From Entophlyctis helioformis (taxonomy: Eukaryota > Chytridiomycota > Chytridiomycetes > Chytridiales > Chytriomycetaceae), in contig JAHLKH010000473.1 of the NCBI GenBank assembly GCA_025526915.1, forward strand, positions 1-10,512: a stretch of 10,512 bases of DNA, read 5' to 3'. Shown one piece after another: positions 1 through 6,763 of the stretch. The translations under genes and the position numbers were made by a program. The notes under the pieces are model-generated. The model was not told the origin of the DNA, did no database searches, and saw only the letters and a list, made by a program, of their open reading frames with translations. How positions within the stretch are numbered: position 1 is the first letter of the stretch; each line of letters begins with the position of its first letter.

Positions 1-1490
1 GCTGATGGAGCAAGTGGCGAGGTCGAACATGCGAGTGTGAACACGGCGCGGTCGTCTTTCGGTTGCTTAACCATGGTTGGGCTGCTCACTCAAACAGGTC
101 GAGTCAAGTGCAAGATCAAGACGCAGGGCGGTCGAGGACCGAGATGGTGCCGATGGATGGCGAGTGGGAGGCAGGGTGGCTGCCATTCGTCGGCATCCCA
201 GCGGTTTTGTTGATCGCATGGCAGGATGGTGCGATCAGGCGTGCAATGTGCCCTGCTCTTGATTCCATCTGGCTAACCATTGATGTATGCTGATGATCGT
301 GTTTGTGCTGATGGAGCAAGTGGCGAGGTCGAACATGCGAGTGTGAACACGCGCGGTCGTCTTTCGGTTGCTTAACCATGGTTGGGCTGCTCACTCAAAC
401 AGGTCGAGTCAAGTGCAAGATCAAGACGCAGGGCGGTCGAGGACCGAGATGGTGCCGATGGATGGCGAGTGGGATGCAGGGTGGCTGCCATTCGTGGGTA
501 TCCAGCGGTTGTTGATCGCATGGCAGGATGGTGCGATCAGGCGTGCAATGTGCCCTGCTCTTGATTCCATCTGGCTAACCATTGATCTCGTTGATCGTGT
601 TTGTGCTGATGGAGCAAGTGGCGAGGTCGAACATGCGAGTGTGAACACGGCGCGGTCATCTTTGGGTTGCTCAACCATGGTTGGGCTGCTCACTCAAACA
701 GGTCGAGACAAGTGCAAGATCAAGACGCAGGGCGGTCGAGGACCGAGATGGTGCCGATGGATGGCGAGTGGGAGGCAGGGTGGCTGCCATTCGTCGGCAT
801 CCAGCGGTTTGTTGATCGCATGGCAGGATGGTGCGATCAGGCGTGCAATGTGCCCTGCTCTTGATTCCATCTGGCTAACCATTGATCTCGTTGATCGTGT
901 TTGTGCTGATGGAGCAAGTGGCGAGGTCGAACATGCGAGTGTGAACACGGCGCGGTCGTCTTTCGGTTGCTTAACCATGGTTGGGCTGCTCACTCAAACA
1001 GGTCGAGTCAAGTGCAAGATCAAGACGCAGGGCGGTCGAGGACCGAGATGGTGCCGATGGATGGCGAGTGGGAGGCAGGGTGGCTGCCATTCGTGGGCAT
1101 CCAGCGGTTTGTTGATCGCATGGCAGGATGGTGCGATCAGGCGTGCAATGTGCCCTGCTCTTGATTCCATCTGGCTAACCATTGATCTCGTTGATCGTGT
1201 TTGTGCTGATGGAGCAAGTGGCGAGGTCGAACATGCGAGTGTGAACACGGCGCGGTCATCGTTGGGCTGCTCAACGATGGTTGGGCTGCTCACTCAAAAA
1301 GGTCGAGACAAGCGCAAGATCAAGACGCAGGGCGGTCGAGGACCGAGATGGTGCCGATGGATGGCGAGTGGGAGGCAGGGTGGCTGCCATTCGTCGGCAT
1401 CCAGCGGTTTGTTGATCGCATGGCAAGATGGTACGATCAGGCGTGCAATGTGCCCTGCTTGTGATTCCATCTGGCTAACCTTGATTGATA
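1..1490. repeat. Tandem array of five ~300-bp units (macro-minisatellite)
   Basis: Five head-to-tail units begin with GCTGATGGAGCAAGTGGCGA at 1, 307, 605, 905 and 1205, giving spacings of 306, 298, 300 and 300 bp; the array probably continues to the left of the window. Units are nearly identical. Two subtypes can be told apart: units 1, 2 and 4 carry TCGTCTTTCGGTTGCTTAACC and GTCGAGTCAAG, whereas units 3 and 5 carry a TCATC variant with TTGCTCAAC or CTGCTCAAC and GTCGAGACAAG. Four units contain the 10-bp palindrome AACCATGGTT (69, 374, 673, 973); in unit 5 it is mutated to AACGATGGTT. The last unit loses similarity just after GGCTAACC (about 1480), immediately before the oxidase fragment. Because the period is divisible by three in later units, a long open frame crosses them, but other frames are open too and no domain is recognisable, so I treat the array as non-coding satellite DNA. 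Confidence 0.93.
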
Positions 1491-1493
1491 CCA

Positions 1494-2856
1494 ATGAGTA
1501 CGTATGGCAACCAGCACGGTCTGACGCACTTCACATCGCCCGAGTTCCAGCAGTCGGTCGATATCGTGCAAAAGCGGATCGGCGTGAGTGCCCAAGGCGT
1601 GCGGCACAACCCGCCCAACCGTATGCTGCTCGACGGATGCCGGTCCTCAAATGCCACGGCCAGACGGTTCCTCAGACACTGGCGGCAAGGAGCACTACTG
1701 CGGATGGTGCACATTTGGATGCCCCTACGGCGAGAAGCAGAGCACAATGCTCACGTGGATCAAGGATGCAAGCGACGACGGTGCACAGCTGATCGAGGGT
1801 GCCCATGTCACGCGCATCGTTCACAGCAACAGCCAGGTGCGTGGTGTCGAAACTCTTGTTGACGGCAGCCAACGTGTGATGATGTCGCACGACGCGTGGT
1901 GGTCTGTTGCGGTGCCATCCACACGCCAGCGTTACTGTTGCGATCCAGCATCAAGAACGTGCATCTGGGTAAACACCTCAAGCTGCATCCGATTGTGGCC
2001 GTTCATGGCATCTACCCTGACCGCGACATCAAGCCGTACGAGGGATCGATTCTGACGTCGTGCTCAGACCATGTGGCTGACCTGGACGGCCGCGGGTATG
2101 GCGCACGGATCGAAGTGACGTCAGGACACCCGTCGTTTATTGCAATGATGATGCCATGGACATCGGCGGCAGACCACAAGCAGCGGATGCTCATGTACCG
2201 CCATACGGCGACGTTTGCTGCAGTGGTGCGCGACGACGACTCTGAGGGCCAGGTATGGGCAGACGCATCAACGGGACAGCCGCGATTCAACTGGGCAATG
2301 TCGGACAAGGACGCGCGGGCGGCTGTTGCGGGACTGGTGCATTCGCTGCGACTGCATATTGCCGCAGGAGCGTCCGAGGTCTTGACGGGACAGCTTGGCG
2401 TGCCGGCGTTCAAGCGACCGGCAGGAGCAGGTGCCGAGCAGGTGCTGGAGTCGGCAGAGTTCCGCGAGTATCTTGGGCAGGTGGAAGCCGCAGGGATCAA
2501 GCCGAACATGGTGGGTGTCTATGGTGCGCACCAGATGGGCACAGCGCGCATGTCAACCGATGCGGCGCAAGGCGTGGTGGACCAGCACGGCGAGAGTTGG
2601 GACGTGCGTGGGCTTTACGTGGCCGACACGTCCGTGTTCCCCACGGCATGCGGAGTCAAGTGAGTGTCTCTGTGTCTGTGGATTCGCCCGTCTGGACCTG
2701 CGCATCTGGCGTGGACTGACGCGTGTGGCAGCCCGATGGTCACAGCACAGAGCGTGGCGCACTCGATTGCGAAGTTCATCAAGGGCGGATCTGGCTCGCG
2801 ATCGTGCACCAAATGGCGACACTACTGCGCCAGCCCGCATGGCCAGCAGACTGTAG
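1494..2856 (+). CDS. FAO-type GMC long-chain alcohol oxidase, 5'-truncated copy (C-terminal ~430 codons; frame-disrupted, possible pseudogene)
   Basis: This is the C-terminal substrate and cap part of a long-chain (fatty) alcohol oxidase, which uses FAD and O2 to oxidise fatty alcohols to aldehydes. It is collinear with the complete paralogue downstream (3040-5609), but similarity starts only around 1500. The N-terminal half, including the GxGxxG FAD fold, is missing and the tandem array lies there instead. The first in-frame ATG is 1494, just after a TGA at 1482. Visible motifs are CGWCTFGCPYGEKQ (near 1700-1740), VVCCGAIHTPALLLRS (near 1900), the active-site His in AHQMG (2529-2531) and VADTSVFPTACGVN, whose Asn codon (2658, 2659, 2732) is split by a 72-nt phase-2 intron. 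Three apparent one-base losses (about 1641-1644, 1672-1678, 1893-1900) and one gain (GGG at 2783-2785) break the frame; corrected, the length is 431 codons including stop. The corrected C-terminus is ARMASRL, a PTS1-like SRL ending. It could be a pseudogene, a gene whose 5' exons lie beyond the array, or sound sequence with assembly errors. Confidence 0.82.
2660..2731 (+). other. Intron in the truncated oxidase copy (72 nt, phase 2)
   Basis: Donor GTGAGT at 2660 and acceptor GGCAG ending at 2731, with a branch-point-like CTGAC at 2716-2720. Splicing joins AA to C, creating the Asn of GVNPMV. The paralogue has an intron at exactly the same codon and phase, which supports it strongly. Confidence 0.88.
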
Positions 2857-2970
2857 TGGCTGCGTGGGCAGTGGCCAATGCCGCATGTCCGTCTGCCTGT
2901 CTGTCCGTCTGCCTGCCTGTCTGAGTGGCCCCAATAGATGCTCTTCAACGCTCGCTCATACTTCATCGCA
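2857..2970. other. Intergenic spacer with CTGTCTGC-type low-complexity run
   Basis: No gene is seen between the stop of the first oxidase (2854-2856) and the palindrome pair upstream of the second. Positions 2888-2924 are a degenerate GTCTGCCT/CTGTCCGT run. Similar TGTCTG-rich tracts recur in the first intron of the next gene (3150-3230) and in the spacer before the phosphatase (5645-5700). Confidence 0.7.
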
Positions 2971-3022
2971 GTCACGTGACTGCAGCTCAGTGGCAATGAA
3001 AACCATGCCGCAGTCACGTGAC
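2971..3022. promoter_or_regulatory. Paired GTCACGTGAC palindromes (E-box / Cbf1-like sites) upstream of oxidase 2
   Basis: The 10-bp perfect palindrome GTCACGTGAC occurs at 2971-2980 and again at 3013-3022, 42 bp apart start to start, ending 17 bp before the ATG at 3040. Each sits in a longer imperfect direct repeat: CGCAGTCACGTGACT at its left end, and AGTGGCAATGAA at its right end. The CACGTG core is the classical bHLH site (Cbf1/Pho4 in yeast); which factor would bind here is unknown. The sites lie so close to the start codon that they are either core-promoter elements or transcribed leader. Confidence 0.6.
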
Positions 3023-3025
3023 TAG
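2996..3025 (+). other. Candidate upstream ORF (9 codons) before oxidase 2
   Basis: ATG at 2996 opens a nine-codon frame (MKTMPQSRD) with stop TAG at 3023-3025, 14 bp before the oxidase ATG. It would matter only if transcription starts upstream of 2996, which the sequence cannot show. Its ATG context (GGCAATGAA) is the same as that of the real start (GGCAATGAA at 3036-3044), because both lie in the duplicated segment. Confidence 0.35.
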
Positions 3026-3039
3026 CTGCCCCAGTGGCA

Positions 3040-5609
3040 ATGAACATGTCATCGCATTCAGGGTCGCCCAAACAACCCATCATGTCGCAGCCGATGTCCA
3101 CAAGCAGCCGCTACAACGGCCTCGTCCTGCGGCCACTTGGCAACGTACGTTGTGTCTGTCTGCGTGTGTCTGTGTGTGTCTGTGTCTGCGTGTCTGCGCG
3201 TCTGGTCTGCGCGTCTGTCTGCGCGTGTCTGACGGCCCGCTGTGCACCACAACCACGCAGGACGCCGCTCATCCCGACCGCCCGCTGCCCGACGACGCCG
3301 TCCTCCGTGCCGTCACCGCCCTCATCGACACCTTCACTGCGAACCTGTCCGCCAACGAGGCCGATGCCGTCGCCTCATACTACTACAAGACCGTCCGTCC
3401 CGACCTGGCCAAAGGCTCTCAGACCGTCGACGCCTTCCTCGCTCTGCAGAGCTCGGATCTGGCGGGCATGGCGCAGGCCGTCTTTGCAACTCTCGAGAGC
3501 TCGGCACCGGCCGACAAGCTTGCGCAGCTCACCGTCGTCCTGCGCCTCCTGACCACAACGCTCGGCACCATGGCCCTCTGCGGCAGGGGCTTCAAGCGCA
3601 TGGTGCCCTTTGTCGACCTTGACCGCACCGATCGCGAGCTTGCTCTGCGCCGCATGGCCGACAGCTACCTCTCGCCCATCCGCGCTCTCTTCAAGACGTT
3701 CATGGCCATCTCGGCTCTCTCCGTTTACGGCCACAGCGTCGACGTCATTGGCGACAGCAGTGCCACAGCCAGCCCTCTGTGGGAAGGTATCGGCTACCCT
3801 GGCCCACACCCTGGCATCGATCGCCCATCCCCCCACAGCATCTGGCGACCCTCTTTCCTGCCTGTGCCTCAGGCGTGCTTTGACCAGCACCGATCCGACG
3901 CCGGCCGAGCAGCCGTGAGCGACGCCGACCTTCCCGTGCTTTCGTACGACGTGGTCGTCATCGGATCTGGCGCCGGTGGTGGCATTGTCGCGGCCGAGCT
4001 GAGCAAGGCTGGCCACAGCGTCCTGCTGCTCGACAAGGCTAGATACACCCACACGACCGATCTTCCCAAGAGCGAGGCTCAGGCGTACAAGCTGCTCTAT
4101 GAGAACAGCGCTGGCCTCTTTACAGAAGACGGCGGCCTGGAGATTATTGCTGGAACGGCGTGGGGTGGCGGCACGCAGATCAACTGGAGTGCATCCCTTG
4201 TCCCTCCACAGAGTCTGCGCAAGGAATGGGCCGAAAAGTACCGTCTGCCGTTCTTTGCGTCTGCACAGTTCCAAAAGTCGGTGGACGCCGTCACGTCGCG
4301 TGCTGGTGTCGGCACCTCGGCTGTCCGCCACAATCCGTCCAACCAGCTGCTTCTGGACGGCTGTCGCGCTCTCGGCTTCGACAATGACACGATCCCGCAA
4401 AACACGGCAGGAAAGCACCACAGCTGTGGTGGCTGCTGCTTGGGATGTCCGACGGCCGAGAAGCAAGGCACGCTGCCCACATGGATCCGTGACGCCTCGG
4501 ATGCCGGCTGCCACTTTATCGACGCCGCCTATGCCGAGCGCGTCATTCACCAAGGCGGTGTTGTCCAAGGTGTTGTCATTCGCGTTGACGGTGGCAGCAG
4601 CAGCAACCCATCAGCCGCAAGCGTCAGGCTGCGTGTGCATGCCAAGCGCGTCGTGTCCAGCTGCGGTGCCATCAACACCCCTGCGCTCCTCTTGCGCTCC
4701 AAGCTCACGAATCGCTTCATTGGCCGCAACCTCAAGCTGCATCCCAGTCACCAGCACGTTTGGAGTCTTCCCCGACAGGAAAATCGACCCGTCGCAGGGC
4801 TCCATCATGACTGCCATCTCCAACCAAGTCGCCGATCTCGACGGCAATGGCTATGGCGCGCGTATCGAGGTTTCCAGCCATCCACACCGGCTCATTTGCC
4901 ACTCTTCTGCCTTGGCGTTCTGCAGCCGATTACAAGCGTCTGCTGCTCCAGTTCCCGCAAACCATGAGCCTCATTTCCCTCACACGTGATGACGACTCTG
5001 AAGGCATCGTGTTCATTGACTCGGACGGCAAAGCTCGCATCAACTGGACGCTTTCTGCCAAGGACTCCAAGCACGCACTCGAGGGACTCAAGACAGCGAT
5101 GCATATCCTCATTGCGGCCGGTGCGACCGAAATCTACTCTGCGCAGAACGGCGTGCCGTCCTTCTTCCGTCCAGCCGGCATGTCGCCTGCCCAGACCCTC
5201 GAGTCGCGCGAGTTCAAGGACTTTATCGCACTGATGGATCGCAAGGGGATCCAAGTTAACAGCACGCCGCTTTTCTGTGCCCACCAGATGGGAAGTGCTC
5301 GCATGGCTCCTTCAGCCCGCTACGGCGCTGTCAACCAGTACGGCGAGACTTTTGATGTGCGCGGTCTGTATGTGGCAGACACGTCCGTGTTCCCGACCGC
5401 CTCTGGTGTCAAGTGAGTCTCTCGCATGACTCTGTGCAGCGTGTGCTTGTGATGGCAACTGACATGATCTGGCATGCGCTGGACGTGGCTGGCTGGACAG
5501 CCCGATGATGACGGCCATGAGCGTTGCGCACTCGATTGCGCAGTTCATCAAGGCAGATCTGGCCCGCGACCGTGCACTGAATGGCGGCCAGCTACGCCAG
5601 CCCGCATAG
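3040..5609 (+). CDS. FAO-type GMC long-chain-alcohol oxidase (full length, 3 exons, two frame breaks)
   Basis: Long-chain-alcohol oxidase (EC 1.1.3.20 type): FAD-dependent oxidation of fatty alcohols to aldehydes with release of H2O2, in peroxisome or membrane. Exons are 3040-3144, 3261-5412 and 5501-5609. The ATG at 3040 is chosen because its frame joins through a phase-0 intron to an N-terminal FAO region (DDAVLRAVTALIDTF). Approximate residues: FAD Rossmann motif VVVIGSGAGGG at 266-276 (GSGAGG 270-275); second GMC motif AGTAWGGGTQINWSASL; Cys cluster C424GGCCLGC of the FAO family; RVVSSCGAINTPALLLRS; catalytic His709 in CAHQMG (codon 5282-5284); and Asn752 in GVNPMM, 43 residues on, the spacing usual for GMC enzymes. 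Two apparent extra bases, in CCC at 4743-4745 and in TTT at 4871-4873, break the frame; removing them gives exactly 787 codons. The annotated end (QLRQPA, TAG at 5607) may itself be premature: a one-base shift near 5585 would give TPARIAKAKL ending at 5626. Tandem paralogue of the upstream fragment. Confidence 0.9.
3145..3260 (+). other. Intron 1 of oxidase 2 (116 nt, phase 0)
   Basis: Donor GTACGT at 3145, acceptor CACGCAG ending at 3260, with branch-like CTGAC at 3229-3233. The body is almost entirely TGTCTGYG repeats (3150-3230), which would encode an implausible Cys/Val/Leu stretch if retained. Splicing joins RPLGN to DAAHPDRPLPDD. Confidence 0.8.
5413..5500 (+). other. Intron 2 of oxidase 2 (88 nt, phase 2)
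   Basis: Donor GTGAGT at 5413, acceptor GGACAG ending at 5500, and CTGAC at 5459-5463. It splits the codon of the active-site Asn (AA|C), exactly as in the upstream paralogue, and reconnects to NPMMTAMSVAHSIAQFIK. Confidence 0.88.
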
Positions 5610-5779
5610 CCAAGGCCAAGCTATGATCGCATCCAAGTCTGCATGTCTCTCTCTCTTCTCCTTTGTCCTGTCTGTCTCCCTTTCTCTCTGCATCCACTCC
5701 AATACAGCCCAGTCCATGTTGTCTGCTGGATCCGAGTCTCTGCCAGCCAGCTCTCCGGCCTGATCAGCCAAGGCGGGCG
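5610..5779. other. Spacer between oxidase 2 and phosphatase with pyrimidine tract
   Basis: About 170 bp without a convincing gene. Positions 5645-5700 are a CT-rich tract (CTCTCTCTCTTCTCC and similar). A short upstream frame starts at ATG 5716 and stops at TGA 5761-5763, 17 bp before the chosen phosphatase ATG. The tract could be part of the phosphatase promoter or leader; this is inference. The first bases (5610-5626) may still be coding for the oxidase if its C-terminus is frame-shifted. Confidence 0.5.
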
Positions 5780-6669
5780 ATGTTTGCCACACTTTCCACA
5801 ACTCATCCAGTTGGGCCATGGCAGCAGACAACCAGCAACAGCAACAGCCACAAGAGCTGCAGCAGCACAGCTGGAAGCAGACGGCTGTGGCGTGTGTCGC
5901 ATGCGTCGCTGCCCGTCGACTGCCTCATCACAGACTGTCCAGACCCGGCGAGCCTGGCCGCCTTTGCCGACCTGCTCGTCTCGCATGGCGTGTCCCACTT
6001 GGTGCGCATCTGCTCGCCCACTGCATACGATGCCGCCGTGCTGGCCAGTGCCGGCATCGCTGTGCACGACATGTACTTTGACGATGGTGAGCCATGTGTG
6101 CCTGCCTTGGTCTGCCTTGGTCTGCCCTGCCTGCCGTTGGACACCACACTCATCCCAACTCGCCAGGCACGCCGCCCACCAAGCAAGTCGTCGCAGACTT
6201 CCGCTCGCTCGTCCAGCAGCTCACTGCATCCACAGCAGCAGAGCAGCACCGTCGGCAGCAGCAGCAGCAGCAGCAAGCACAGGCAAGCCCAGCCTCGCAA
6301 TCCACTGTGTGAGCGGCATCGGCCGTGCACCCGTGCTCGTCTGCTGTGCCTGATCGACGCAGGACTCGACCCGACCGATGCCGTCGAGTTTGTGCGGTCC
6401 AAACGCCGCGGCGCTGTCAACCGTGTGCAGCTGTCGTGGCTGCTCGACTCGTCCAAAGGGTTCAAGCGTGCCAAGCCGGCCAAGACTGGATTCGGCATGG
6501 GCAGCAAGAGCAAGAGCAGCAGCACCACAAGCAGTACCAGCCAGCACCAGCAGTTGCACCGCAGGCAGGCAGTCTCAAGCATGCACCGTCGATATCGGTC
6601 GGTCGCATCCAGCTCATCCAAGTCGGGCGGCGGGGTTGGTTTGGGCTGTTCAAGAAGCCAAAGACATGA
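5780..6669 (+). CDS. PRL/PTP4A-like protein tyrosine phosphatase with Q-rich insert (frame-disrupted)
   Basis: PRL-family (PTP4A) cysteine phosphatase; in animals these enzymes act at membranes and bind CNNM magnesium transporters. Recognisable in order: DCLITDCPDPASLAAF; LVRICSPTAYD (redox Cys equivalent); general-acid loop MYFDDG, interrupted by an 80-nt phase-1 intron; GTPPTKQVVADFRSLVQQL; P-loop HCVSGIGRAPV (6303-6335), with nucleophile Cys, Arg and the PRL-typical Ala after Arg; then DAVEFVRSKRRGAVNRVQLSWL. Between LVQQL and the P-loop lies a glutamine-rich insert of about 20 residues that animal PRLs lack. The frame breaks inside the CAG run (6256-6276) and at about 6349-6351 (one C missing before TGATCG). 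A third break in the AGC-rich stretch near 6500-6550 is likely: the frame ending GRRGWFGLFKKPKT (stop 6667-6669) has better codon use than the one ending at 6715. No C-terminal CaaX prenylation box is visible in either frame. Start ATG 5780 is in frame but uncertain; ATG 5818 in another frame is the alternative. Family usual length is about 160-175; here about 270. Confidence 0.8.
6087..6166 (+). other. Intron in the PRL-like gene (80 nt, phase 1)
   Basis: Donor GTGAGC at 6087 and acceptor CGCCAG ending at 6166. Splicing joins FDD to G-TPPTKQ and restores the FDDG-x-PP motif expected of PRL phosphatases. The body contains a CCTTGGTCTG direct duplication near 6104-6125. No clear CTRAY branch point was found. 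Confidence 0.85.
6229..6288. repeat. CAG/CAA trinucleotide-rich tract inside the phosphatase gene
   Basis: Contains (CAG)6CAA at 6256-6276 flanked by further CAG/CAC triplets. In the frame of the upstream exon it reads as polyglutamine; in the frame of the P-loop it reads as polyalanine, so the frame shift lies in or beside it. A second, AGC-rich run (serine/glutamine) is at 6503-6560. Confidence 0.8.
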
Positions 6670-6763
6670 GCAGTGTGCTGCGATCGCACGCACATCGTGT
6701 ACATACATCCTGTGAGACCCAAATACAGCATGCAAAGTTTCAACAGCAACAACAGCAGCAGAT
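6670..6763. other. Short convergent 3' spacer
   Basis: Region between the likely phosphatase stop (6667-6669, alternatively 6713-6715) and the PPR stop on the other strand (6764-6766). The genes converge. No canonical AATAAA was found on either strand; the 3' untranslated regions must be short or overlap. Confidence 0.5.

Noticed and set aside
1294..1494. Minus-strand open frames of about 66-99 codons in every array unit
   Set aside because: They repeat with the unit, contain no recognisable motif and are best explained by GC-rich repeat composition.
368..1792. Long open frame (474 codons) through the tandem array into the oxidase region
   Set aside because: It is open because the period is 300 bp and the units are near-identical; other frames on both strands are similarly open over each unit, no domain is recognisable, and at its 3' end it runs out of frame across oxidase homology.
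3145..3260. Cys/Val-rich in-frame read-through of oxidase 2 intron 1 as coding sequence
   Set aside because: The segment has consensus donor, branch-like and acceptor signals and is simple-sequence; removal joins two frames into a normal FAO N-terminus.
3375..4568. 397-codon open frame on the minus strand opposite oxidase 2
   Set aside because: It lies antisense to clear FAO homology in a GC-rich exon; its sequence has no recognisable domain and its extent tracks codon bias of the sense gene.
5623..5763. Small secreted-peptide-like frame (MIASKSACLSLFSFVLSVSL) in the spacer before the phosphatase
   Set aside because: The hydrophobic run is the direct translation of the CT-rich tract; no splice partner, homology or conserved mature part is visible.
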